64,000 bases of DNA, taken from NCBI GenBank assembly GCA_009859145.1, contig VRVR01000031.1, forward strand, positions 1 to 64,000, given 5' to 3'. This DNA comes from Andalucia godoyi. Its lineage: Eukaryota > Discoba > Jakobea > Jakobida > Andaluciidae. Below are positions 56,055 to 64,000 of the stretch, piece by piece; within the stretch, counting starts at the first letter, position 1; each line of letters starts with the position of its first letter. The translations under genes were made by a program, and so were the position numbers. Under the pieces are notes generated by a model. That model ran no database searches. It saw only the letters and a list, made by a program, of their open reading frames with translations, and was not told the origin of the DNA.

Positions 56055-57605
56055 ATGCCGTGCAGCAACTGCGGACGAAGTGGGCACAATATTTGGACTT
56101 GCCCAGAGAATGCTACTGCCAGTTCGCGGTCCGTGCGACACTGTTCACTGTGTGGTGAGACGGATCACGACAAGCGGACCTGTCCACGAGCAGATACTGT
56201 GAGCTGCTCTGGTTCTTCAAGGAGCAGTATTTCGTCTGGTCGCTGCTGCGGAATTTGTGGAAGAGAGGGTCACTATCGCACTACTTGCCCTTATGCGGAC
56301 ACCATTAGTCAGCACAGCTGCGGCAGCTCCGCAAGTTCGAATCGTTCACGTGGCACGAAAAATCGGAGCCGCGAATACGGATATCCATCTGATGGCTCAG
56401 ACTCGGACGATTCCTCAACTGCCTCACTTTCTCGTGCGATTCCGACTATTGTTATTCGTGATCGTTTTCCGTCCAATGAATCTTCGGATTTACAGAGGCA
56501 GCTGTTCGAGATGCAAGAACAATTTCGTCAACGTGAAGAACGGGAACGTCGGGAGCGGGAAGAACGGGAACGTCGGAAGAGAGAGACATCCGCCCGAACT
56601 TCTTCCGTTCGTAGTGGTGCAGGTTCTCTCGCTATTGGTGGTGACCGTGCCTCGGACTTTGAAGTACTCGAGAAGCTTGGTTCTGGCGGGTTTGGACAAG
56701 TGTACAAGGTCAAGCGCTACCGTGATGGTACGGAGTATGCGCTCAAGCAGATCCCAATGAATCGAGAATCGAGTCTGCTGGTCAATGAGGTTTTCGTCAT
56801 GAAAACCCTGAACCACAAGAACATTCTGAAATTCGAAGACGCGTGGTTGGGTAACAAGGAAATGTATCTCCTGCTGGAACTGTGCAGTGGAGGATCATTG
56901 TATGACTTTTTTGATGCTGCCTACGAGGCAGCATCCGTTTGTGCGGATCCGAAATCGTTTCAGAACCCTTTCCTTTTGCCAGGAAACTTGGAAGCAATGC
57001 TTTTTGATCTCGTTGGTGCTATTGCTTACTGCGAAGCCAAGAATATCGTTCACGCAGACATCAAACCGGACAATATTCTCTTGTCGCAGATTCCTGCCGA
57101 TGGCGGCAAAACGATGATGGAAATCCCAAAACTTGCTGATTTTGGTCTTGCCAATATGATTTCTCTCACGAAAACTCATCTTTCCAAACGACTTGGAGGA
57201 ACTTCTGGATACATGGCTCCAGAAGTGCTTCTGGGGGAAACGGCAGACACTCGTGCAGATGTGTACTCCCTTGGAGTAACCTTCTGGCAGTTAGTGACCT
57301 TGCGTCATCCCTTTCAAGGCAAGACTGAAGTTCAAATTCACGAATTTCTCAAAACGAGCCAACTTTCGCTTTCTTCGGCTGATTTGCCAAATCTCGTGTA
57401 TCGAAACATCATTAATTCAATGTTGTCGAATGACAAGAAAAACCGTCCGAAAGCTTCACAGATTTTGGATCAACTGAGCCGGAACGGTTTGTCACGACCA
57501 GCAGCTGCAACAACGTCTACTTTTCGAGTGAGTGCAGCAAACTCTTCAATGAAAGCTTCAGGATCCGCGCTGAATACCAAGAAAGTTGCGTCTTTCTTTG
57601 GTTAA
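56055..57605 (+). CDS. Protein kinase with three CCHC zinc knuckles
   Basis: 516 residues from the ATG at 56055 (the frame extends 24 codons upstream to a non-preferred start). Three knuckles open it: CSNCGRSGHNIWTC, CSLCGETDHDKRTC and CGICGREGHYRTTC (about 3-16, 30-43, 61-74). A Ser-rich linker and a charged Glu/Arg helix (about 145-185) follow. The Ser/Thr kinase (about 203-485) has LGSGGFGQVYKV, EYALKQIPM, IVHADIKPDNILL (HAD for HRD), LADFGLANM, GGTSGYMAPEVLL and ADVYSLGVTFWQL. Catalytic Lys, Asp and DFG are present. Such knuckles bind single-stranded nucleic acid, so this could be a nucleic-acid-sensing kinase. The same knuckle style occurs in the GIY-YIG gene at 8.4 kb. Divergent from the partial VWA gene with only 20 bases between ATGs. 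Confidence 0.88.
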   Translation: MPCSNCGRSGHNIWTCPENATASSRSVRHCSLCGETDHDKRTCPRADTVSCSGSSRSSISSGRCCGICGREGHYRTTCPYADTISQHSCGSSASSNRSRGTKNRSREYGYPSDGSDSDDSSTASLSRAIPTIVIRDRFPSNESSDLQRQLFEMQEQFRQREERERREREERERRKRETSARTSSVRSGAGSLAIGGDRASDFEVLEKLGSGGFGQVYKVKRYRDGTEYALKQIPMNRESSLLVNEVFVMKTLNHKNILKFEDAWLGNKEMYLLLELCSGGSLYDFFDAAYEAASVCADPKSFQNPFLLPGNLEAMLFDLVGAIAYCEAKNIVHADIKPDNILLSQIPADGGKTMMEIPKLADFGLANMISLTKTHLSKRLGGTSGYMAPEVLLGETADTRADVYSLGVTFWQLVTLRHPFQGKTEVQIHEFLKTSQLSLSSADLPNLVYRNIINSMLSNDKKNRPKASQILDQLSRNGLSRPAAATTSTFRVSAANSSMKASGSALNTKKVASFFG

Positions 57606-58222
57606 CACTTTCAACTCTATTTTCGGATTTGCATTTATGTATGTTTCCTTCCTAATGCTCTCGATTTTCGTAAAGTGTGTGTTATTTTTGACAAACCCAT
57701 ACTGCAACGATTCCATATTTTTATTCAAAAACACCTTGGTTTTCCGAATTTTACCAACAATCTTTCGTTCGTTGATTGTCGAGGAAATCCACAAGATATG
57801 AATCGGAATGCTGGATTCCGAGTCTTTGAATCTGCAGTAAAGAGAGGGAGAGAGAGAAATGGATCGAGGAGCGGTGTTGGTTGTTGGTTCTGGGGTTTAC
57901 CATCAAGCTGGAACAAGCGTTCGGGGCTCGCCCAGTGCTACTTGCGGATATCGCTCTCGAGCAACTGGAGAGAAAATCGCCCACACTCCGTGTTACAACA
58001 CCTAGACCCAGTATGAAACATACGGCAAGGAAAAGCAGTGAAGACATGACGAAGACACAGTGCAGGAAACTTGTAGAGTCCAAAGAATTCGATTGGGTGC
58101 TGTTAGCTGCTTGAGCCGATACTGTGCTGTCGAGTCGCCCAAGCGGCTGTCGCGAAGCAGTCGGCGGCAAAGGCCACACCTTCACGTCAAAGAATTTCTC
58201 GATGCGTTCGGCGGAAACCACT
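57606..58222. other. Intergenic between convergent genes
   Basis: AT-rich (57606-57790), then ordinary composition with a GAGAGG run near 57843-57858. Short frames only; no gene supported. Confidence 0.5.
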
Positions 58223-59233
58223 TCACGAACCTATTTCCGGACTTCGTCCAAAATGTTCCGCTGCAGGAATTTCTCTCAATGTCTCGATGCGATAATGTAA
58301 AATAACTGGGGCTCCGGAAGATGGGTCGATGACGCAAATACGGAAACGCTTGCATTACGAATGCACCATACAGGTTACCGGGTCCTTTCAAAGGATTTTG
58401 GGCGTTTTCATCGTCGACGAATTCGGCTGCCATCAGTTTCACACGCTCTGCACTGTCCATCGTCCGGTGGAAGCAATTGATTTTCGTAAAACAGAGTTCG
58501 AACACATCCATCATCCACTTGGCTGATCCTTCCTTCAACTCATCGAGAAGAGATTCTACGACACAAGGACGTGCTGCGAGGACTTCCTTAACATCTGCTG
58601 ATTGCTCCATCAAAGTCTCGAAACGGTGGAGGACAAAGGCAGCTCGGACATAGCCTGCGAGAAAGCCCTTTGCTTCGAATACCGAACACTGCGTTCGAGC
58701 TTCTTCAAGCTGGCGAACAAAGTCTGTTCGTGCCTCTCCAAAGCAGCAGTTCTGTTGGGCAGAAGGAATTGCCGCTTGGCGTGCAGTAAAAACCGAGCAA
58801 TCACATCGAAGCTATCAAATGGAGAAAATGAATTGTCCTTGTCTCGGAGAAACAACGAAGAAAGCGATCTCTCTGAAATTTTCTGCGCACGGAACCAGTA
58901 AAGAACATCTACCAGGTCCGAAGCCGAACCAGAGTCGATAACTTTGAGGATCTCTGGGATTCCCAGAAAATTTAAGATCTCATCAAGCACTGGAACCGAA
59001 GGGGGCAAGCGATATGCACTGGGAAACTTCACATCGACGATGCGCATGACGTCGTCGAGGCGAATAGCAGTACTTTCCTGGACAAAGAACTTCTCGACTT
59101 GATCGCAAGAATAAAACATTTCAGGTTACAAGATTTCTCTGAGAAATTGCTCAAATTCTGCTTCCGATAAAGACCCAGCCAAGTTGAACTTCTCCGATAT
59201 GTCTTCAATCAATTTCAGGCAGTCATCGAACAT
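58223..59233 (-). pseudogene. Frame-broken gene of unknown family
   Basis: Protein-like reading is spread over successive minus-strand segments. The ATG at 59233 starts 35 codons (MFDDCLKLIEDISEKFNLAG) ended by TAA at 59126-59128. The same frame continues (MFYSCDQVEKFF to SFDVIARFLLHAKRQFLL). A shift of -1 near 58750 leads to LEEARTQCSVFEAKGFLAGY and then VLAARPCVVESLLDELKEG. A second shift near 58350 leads to RICVIDPSSGAPVILHYR and a TGA at 58223. Each segment looks like real helical protein, and overlapping out-of-frame parts do not. I found no GT-AG introns that restore all three joins, so decay is the simplest reading. Recoding or unusual introns are alternatives. No domain recognised. 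Confidence 0.5.
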
Positions 59234-59913
59234 TATAATTAACAGTCTGTGAGATCTCAGTCGGAAATTCGTTGGAAGCGATTTCAGTGGAACGCGCTCT
59301 GCGCAACAGCAAAGAAGATCAAAGAGTAGAAGACCACGAAGATGCCAAGACTGACATAAGACATGCAGGGGGGAAACAGAGAAAAAACAAAAGCGAAAAA
59401 CAACCCAGCAAAGAAGAGCGGGTGCGGAAAAGCACATATTCCTGCTGGGCTGTTGGACTGTGGGTGCGCCCAACTGCAGTTGTCTGCGTGTGTAACATGT
59501 AGAGCCATCCAGACACCGAATCTTGTTAGGATTCGCGATATCGGCAAAAAGTGCACGATGCATGTGGTTGTCAGTGGCTCCGGTGATCTGCTCCCACGGA
59601 CCCTGAGGAGTAGAAATAACACGGAGAAAAAATCGGGAATGTCTCTGCAGTTCTGGTCGCTGCAGCATCCAGTTGCGGCATTGGCGTTGGTGGTGACCAT
59701 CAAACCTGTCATGCATGGGTGAATACATCTTCGATGCAACCAGTTGAGCGAAAGCTGGAACGTGGCAATGTCTGAACTCTGAACATCCATCCCAACTCCG
59801 CATAGCCGCAGGCTCCGCATGCAGGGACTGTTTCTTTTCTTTTTCAAGAAAACTGTTTTTTTCTTCGCTTTCAAACTGCGAAATCGGCGTTGGAGGTTTT
59901 GCAAATCTTTAAC
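59234..59913. other. Divergent region without a supported gene
   Basis: 680 bases upstream of the helicase-methyltransferase gene. Two overlapping minus-strand frames of about 200 codons extend across it but lack ATG starts near plausible N-termini and have Cys/Phe/Ser-rich, non-protein-like composition. Confidence 0.45.
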
Positions 59914-62900
59914 ATGGAAAGGATGGAATCCATTACTTCCGTGAAGTTAGAGTTTTCAAAATGGTCGTTTCATACCGACACCTATATGTGCCTGCATCTC
60001 ACTGTATCTTCGTCAGAAGGCAAACAGCCTGATCTGGAGAAATTTTCTTTTGAGCTGGGCCCGGATTTCACCGATGACTCTGTTCACATTCGAACGAGGA
60101 TCTTGAGCTGGCTTTCACGCCGATTTCACTCCTTTTCTGATTTGTGGAAAGTTGATGTTTCGGAAATTCTCATCCAGCATCACGTCAATGAAGCGATGTT
60201 CGTCCATTGGTGGTCGAGATGCCAAGCCTGGGACGGGGCTCGCGTCTGTGTTGTCTTTTCAGAGGCCGCTACACAACGCTCTGTTTTCCGTAGACCTGCT
60301 TATCTGATTAATTCGAATTCTCCACGGTGGACATCGTTGCGCGACTGTCAGCAAGGAGCTCTGGTGAGCATCGTGCAAGAGTTTTTCAGTCATGGGACGC
60401 GAAATCCGGAATCGATGGTCATGCCGATTGTTTCACTGCCAACAGGATCTGGCAAGAGCCGAGTCATGTTCTATGCGCCGTTTATGCTGCGTGTTCCAGG
60501 GCCGTGCTTGATTGTGACACCGAATCCAGCTGTCTCGGAATCCGTGTATGCGGATTTGCAGAGGGAATCTGCTGCTCAGGGGATGGAGGTTTCCGATGAC
60601 CGTTTTCGACCAGCGCGCGTGATCCAACTATCGGAGACCGTTGCTGCAGCCAGCCGAAACTCGAGTGAGTTGCAAGACTGCGACTTCATTGTTGGTAACA
60701 TCCACCGAGTGACTTCCGATGACAGTAAGAAATGGGTTCAGAGGTTTGGTCATGTGGGCCTTGTGTGCATTGACGAAGCTCATCATTTGAATGCTCAGAT
60801 GTGGAATGACATTGAAGCCCGTTGCGGCGAATTAGGAATTCCTGTAATCGCTCTTTCTGCGACACCTTTCCGTTGCGAAGACAGCAAATTGGTGGAGATC
60901 GAAGACCTTGTTGATCGAGCCAAAATGGTATTCACGTACGAACTTGGAAATGCAGTCCAGAATGAATATGTCAAACAGATTGAGTGTATACAGATATCTC
61001 CGGAAAAGGCGAAATTTTCCAAACAGACTCGTAGTGCAAACAATGATGATGATGACGACGACGATGATAGCGATGATGATGAAATCGTGTTCAGTCGCAG
61101 GCAACTCCAAGAACATTCTCATCGCGCTCCTTTCTGCAAGATGTTTTTGGAATCGGAGGAAGTTCGTCGAGCTGTGGTGCTTGCCGCATGCGAGAAGTTG
61201 CATGAACTTCGAAGTCTCGCGGAGAGGGTTCCACACAAAGCTTTGATTTTCCTACCCTCCGGCGGTCCCCCAATGGACGAGTGGGTCGAATTGGTGGAGT
61301 CGTGGATTTGTGAGCAGGGATACAGCAACCTGCGAGTCACTGGTATAGATTCATCAGTCTCTTCCAGTGGGGAACGAAATCTTCGACTGGGAAGGTTTGA
61401 ACAAGACAGATACCAAGTGCTGTTGTGTAAGGAAATGATTTCGGAAGGATACGACCATCGTTACATTAGTGTGATCTGTGTCTTGGAACGGGTGAATCCA
61501 ACCTCGGGGCTTCGGAAATTCATCCAGCGAGTGGGACGTTTGTTGCGGCGCATTCCGAGCCTGGAATCAGCAGATTCTTCACGCCGAGCACTGCACAACA
61601 CCGGGTACATTATCGGACATGAGTTCAGTAATGTTAAAAAGGGTCTTAAAGTGATGGAGAACAGTGTTACGAACTGGGTGACTGACACGTTTGACGAAGT
61701 TGGCAACCTTGTCGCTGCTCTCAGAGGTCTCAAACTTGTGGAAGCGTCAAAAACAAAGGTTGTTTCTTATAGCCCAAAGTTTCACTCCGAAAATGTCAAG
61801 CGAGTTTCTTTGGACGGCAGGGACATGCGGTCATCACCCTTGAAACCGAATGCGTTCAGACTTCTTTGGTTTTCGTCCCGCTTCCAGAATGGGGATTCAA
61901 GATTTCCTTCGGATTTCAGCGTTGCGCTTCCGGACATGATTATTCCAAGACTGCCAGAACGTACTGTGACGCAGTCGTGGTCCGCAACAGTTGGACTGCT
62001 TCTGGATCAATTAAAAGGTTTGCTGCGGTCCTTGAGTCCAGCCTTTTTCGGTGTTGCTGCTGCTGATGTGAATGGTGATAGCGGTCTGCACGTTGCGTAC
62101 GGTCGTGATACGAGAACTCGGTTTCCAGTTTCCCAATTGACAGCAGAAAGCCTTGGCCAGTGGCTGTTGGAGAATGTCACAGACCTGAGGCAGGTGACCG
62201 TGTTCGTTTGGCATCCGCAATTCACAGAAGTACCAGAGCGTGCAACATCGGCCTCTTCGAACCCTTCGGCAGACCAGCAGGAGTTCCGGAACATCAGTAA
62301 TTCATGGTACGCGCTGTCGTCATTGGAACTTATGGAACGAGTGCTTCGTGATCGAGAAGAGTGGATACGATACCATGAGCTGTTTCGAAACCTTCGCCAA
62401 ACATGGTCCAGTAGCATCGTTCCATATCGAATCATTGCTGATGAGATTTTCAATAGCAGCGTATATCAAAAAGCAAGAACGAGTAATCCTCCTGTCGTCT
62501 ATGACTTTGGTTGCGGTCCAGAATTTCGTTTGTATCGAGAATTTCAGACGAGAAATATGTCCATTGACTATCACGGCTTTGACCTGATCGACATTCGACC
62601 CGAATTTGATGTGCCGCCGATGGTGCAGTTCCATTTAGCCAATGTTGCGGAGTCAGCAGGCATGCCCCATGAGACTGCCAACTTTGTGGTCCTTTCGCTT
62701 TCTTTCATTTGTCGGGATTGGCGTTTGATGATACAGGAGGCCATCCGGCTTCTGAAGGTTGGTGGCCGCTTAGTCGTGTTTGATCTCCAACATTTGTCGG
62801 GGCATATCGTTGAACATTTGTCCGCTCTTTCGGAGGGCTCCTATTGCATGGAGCAACATTTGTCGACCGTCAACCACGGAGAAATGTTCTCTTCGCTGTC

Positions 62901-62922
62901 GTTTTGGAAAGCAAGCGTCTGA
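59914..62922 (+). CDS. SF2 helicase fused to Rrp8-like methyltransferase
   Basis: 1,002 residues from the ATG at 59914. After about 130 unrecognised residues, an SF2 helicase of the ResIII/DEAH class spans about 140-570. It has VSLPTGSGKSRV (motif I, about 176), VCIDEAHHLNAQ (motif II, about 286), IALSATPFRC (motif III, about 315), QVLLCKEMISEGYDH and FIQRVGRLLRRI (motif VI, about 537). A poly-Asp loop (376-390) separates the two RecA lobes. From about 850 an S-adenosylmethionine methyltransferase follows: VVYDFGCGPEFRLYREF (motif I, about 862), YHGFDLID, ETANFVVLSLSFICRDW and EAIRLLKVGGRLVVFDL. The layout resembles Rrp8, which makes m1A in large-subunit rRNA. All helicase motifs are intact. 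The fusion suggests ATP-driven remodelling coupled to nucleic-acid methylation, perhaps in defence or RNA processing. Confidence 0.88.
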   Translation: MERMESITSVKLEFSKWSFHTDTYMCLHLTVSSSEGKQPDLEKFSFELGPDFTDDSVHIRTRILSWLSRRFHSFSDLWKVDVSEILIQHHVNEAMFVHWWSRCQAWDGARVCVVFSEAATQRSVFRRPAYLINSNSPRWTSLRDCQQGALVSIVQEFFSHGTRNPESMVMPIVSLPTGSGKSRVMFYAPFMLRVPGPCLIVTPNPAVSESVYADLQRESAAQGMEVSDDRFRPARVIQLSETVAAASRNSSELQDCDFIVGNIHRVTSDDSKKWVQRFGHVGLVCIDEAHHLNAQMWNDIEARCGELGIPVIALSATPFRCEDSKLVEIEDLVDRAKMVFTYELGNAVQNEYVKQIECIQISPEKAKFSKQTRSANNDDDDDDDDSDDDEIVFSRRQLQEHSHRAPFCKMFLESEEVRRAVVLAACEKLHELRSLAERVPHKALIFLPSGGPPMDEWVELVESWICEQGYSNLRVTGIDSSVSSSGERNLRLGRFEQDRYQVLLCKEMISEGYDHRYISVICVLERVNPTSGLRKFIQRVGRLLRRIPSLESADSSRRALHNTGYIIGHEFSNVKKGLKVMENSVTNWVTDTFDEVGNLVAALRGLKLVEASKTKVVSYSPKFHSENVKRVSLDGRDMRSSPLKPNAFRLLWFSSRFQNGDSRFPSDFSVALPDMIIPRLPERTVTQSWSATVGLLLDQLKGLLRSLSPAFFGVAAADVNGDSGLHVAYGRDTRTRFPVSQLTAESLGQWLLENVTDLRQVTVFVWHPQFTEVPERATSASSNPSADQQEFRNISNSWYALSSLELMERVLRDREEWIRYHELFRNLRQTWSSSIVPYRIIADEIFNSSVYQKARTSNPPVVYDFGCGPEFRLYREFQTRNMSIDYHGFDLIDIRPEFDVPPMVQFHLANVAESAGMPHETANFVVLSLSFICRDWRLMIQEAIRLLKVGGRLVVFDLQHLSGHIVEHLSALSEGSYCMEQHLSTVNHGEMFSSLSFWKASV

Positions 62923-63662
62923 ATGAAAACGGGGATTCATTCGAGTTGCAAGAGCAGGTTGTAGCTTCAGGAAGTTTTTGAGTTTAATTGATTGTCAGAG
63001 GCATTTCAGATTCTCCGACGGTCCAGTAAGCATGTTGTTTCTGTACCAGGTTTCTGCGTCCCTTATTTGTAAAAGAGGTTTTGTGTGTTGATTCTTTCGC
63101 GTTATCAGCAGACGAATTCCCATCTTGGTGAACGTTTCTATTCTCTTGTGTACTTGTCACCGAGTTTCACACTCTCATTTTCCAGATTGTACGATCCACA
63201 TACACTAAAGGGTTGTCTGCACAATCGTCGACGGGCAGATTCATTGGAGCATTTTGCAAGAGCTGGAGGGCAGAATCTCGGTGGATTCCCACGAGAACTT
63301 GTCCATCCTCCGAACTGCAGTAGGTTTTGAACTCATCTCCGAGGGCAGTGACACTTTTGTGTGTCGTCCACATGTGAAGTGATTCCAAGATACTCGAATC
63401 GATCGCCATGGCACTTCCATGCTACTGCACTTTTGACAGACACCCTTCAACACCCAAGAGAGAAAACCGAAAATCGGCTTAAAAGACTGCACCCTAGATG
63501 AGCCGGTATGACTTCAGAACTGATCAGTGCATCCTCCCAGGCCATTGCTTTATAGGTACCAGTGTTGTCCTTTGCAGCTGCAGTGGAGACTCGTCTTCAT
63601 CCACCAAGTCCGGTGCATTCACGTCCGTCCTTGTTAACTGATCACTATCGTACGCAGTGCAA
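62923..63662. other. Intergenic, one weak minus-strand frame
   Basis: Contains an 80-codon minus-strand frame with an ATG at 63409 (MAIDSSILESLHMWTTHKSV) and balanced composition but no domain. It could be a small gene or an exon fragment; I would not insist on it. Confidence 0.35.
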
Positions 63663-63668
63663 TTTATT
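63663..63668 (-). terminator. Polyadenylation signal AATAAA
   Basis: TTTATT on the plus strand, about 43 bases beyond the stop of the edge-cut minus-strand frame at 63711. It supports that frame being a genuine 3' exon. Confidence 0.5.
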
Positions 63669-63710
63669 CATTGTAACAAAGTAAACAAAAGTTCAACGAC
63701 GGAAAAATCT

Positions 63711-63935
63711 CTACAGTAAATCGTCAACAAAACCAGTAGATAACATAATAGCCTCGGAGGGACGAAAAAGAATGCACACGAATTCATTCTTTTGGTCTGT
63801 CGAGGTTTCAGTAGGAACCAAAATTGGAAGAATCATAAACAGCCGGTATGTCTCCCTGCATTTTTTGCTGCCACCCAATTTCTCACGAAGGCGAGTGCTG
63901 GCAGGGGTCGATGGGCTTCTTTTCGATCCGCTCAC
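63711..63935 (-). CDS. Probable 3' exon of a gene running off the window
   Basis: About 74 codons with protein-like composition (LREKLGGSKKCRETYRLFM, then PSEAIMLSTGFVDDLL) ending in TAA at 63711. Upstream in frame there is a TGA a few codons before 63935 and no ATG at the front, so it would be joined by splicing to an exon beyond or near the edge; CGACACAG just before could be an acceptor. A well-placed polyadenylation signal follows. No domain recognised. Confidence 0.4.
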   Translation of the reverse strand: MSGSKRSPSTPASTRLREKLGGSKKCRETYRLFMILPILVPTETSTDQKNEFVCILFRPSEAIMLSTGFVDDLL

Positions 63936-64000
63936 TGTGTCGCAAAATCAAGCATAACGTTGGACATAAATCCTGTGTTCATAGGATTGCAAAGGCACGT

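Noticed and set aside
58340-58380. 30-base GTAACC...CAAG ultrashort intron in the frame-broken gene
   Set aside because: Its removal keeps the same frame and so does not repair the break; a similar string at 59130 also fails to restore frame.
59284-59904. 206-codon minus-strand frame upstream of the helicase gene
   Set aside because: Phe/Cys/Ser-rich without helical or strand periodicity, and it overlaps another open frame of equal length; no gene supported.
1-64000. CRISPR arrays, bacterial operons or organelle origin
   Set aside because: No regularly spaced direct repeats or Shine-Dalgarno-led gene strings. Introns, polyadenylation signals and a giant eukaryotic AAA+ gene argue for nuclear DNA.

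Overview
This window is eukaryotic nuclear DNA from an intron-poor, gene-dense single-celled organism. I cannot assign it to a lineage. Genes lie on both strands without polycistronic blocks. Most are single long exons (one of about 4,815 codons). AATAAA-type polyadenylation signals follow several stop codons, and one gene has two ordinary GT-AG introns of 92 and 69 bases. The protein set is typical of a protist with a large signalling and self/non-self repertoire: an RNF213 (mysterin) relative, TKL-type and zinc-knuckle kinases, von Willebrand A (VWA) proteins, a Crinkler-like nuclease-kinase, a Tc1/mariner transposon and a gag-like remnant. Many open frames begin at non-ATG codons; I moved starts to the first sensible ATG.

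Layout. 1-6 kb: gag-like relic, an asparaginase-domain protein and a broken TPR gene. 6-9.2 kb: a six-blade kelch protein and a GIY-YIG/zinc-knuckle protein. 9.3-13.6 kb: an unknown protein divergent from a Crinkler-like REase-kinase, then a small unknown protein. 14-23.3 kb: a multipass membrane protein, an LCAT-like secreted acyltransferase with a Cys in the nucleophile position, an EGF-like secreted protein with a probable frameshift, and a large Cys-rich-repeat receptor-like membrane protein. 23.95-26.4 kb: a complete Tc1/mariner-type transposon with TA duplication and long inverted repeats. 26.6-57.6 kb: a coiled-coil VWA protein, the giant RNF213-like ATPase, a RING-Ubl-TerD protein, a spliced RING-Ubl-unknown-domain protein, an LRR-coiled-coil-TKL kinase, an ankyrin-ClpB-like AAA+ protein, a coiled-coil protein, a partial VWA protein and a zinc-knuckle kinase. 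58-64 kb: a frame-broken gene, a helicase fused to an Rrp8-like methyltransferase, and a probable 3' exon running off the edge.

How the genes may work together (inference): the 26.6-57.6 kb stretch joins ubiquitin-ligase parts (RING, Ubl, RZ finger) to parts known from bacterial Ter stress systems (TerD, VWA, kinases) and AAA+ machines. The RNF213 relative has no RING that I can find, while two neighbouring genes each carry a canonical RING next to a Ubl. I regard the convergent RING-Ubl-TerD / RING-Ubl-X pair as the best candidate here for an undescribed system. The proposal rests on domain reading and proximity only; no expression or comparative data were available.
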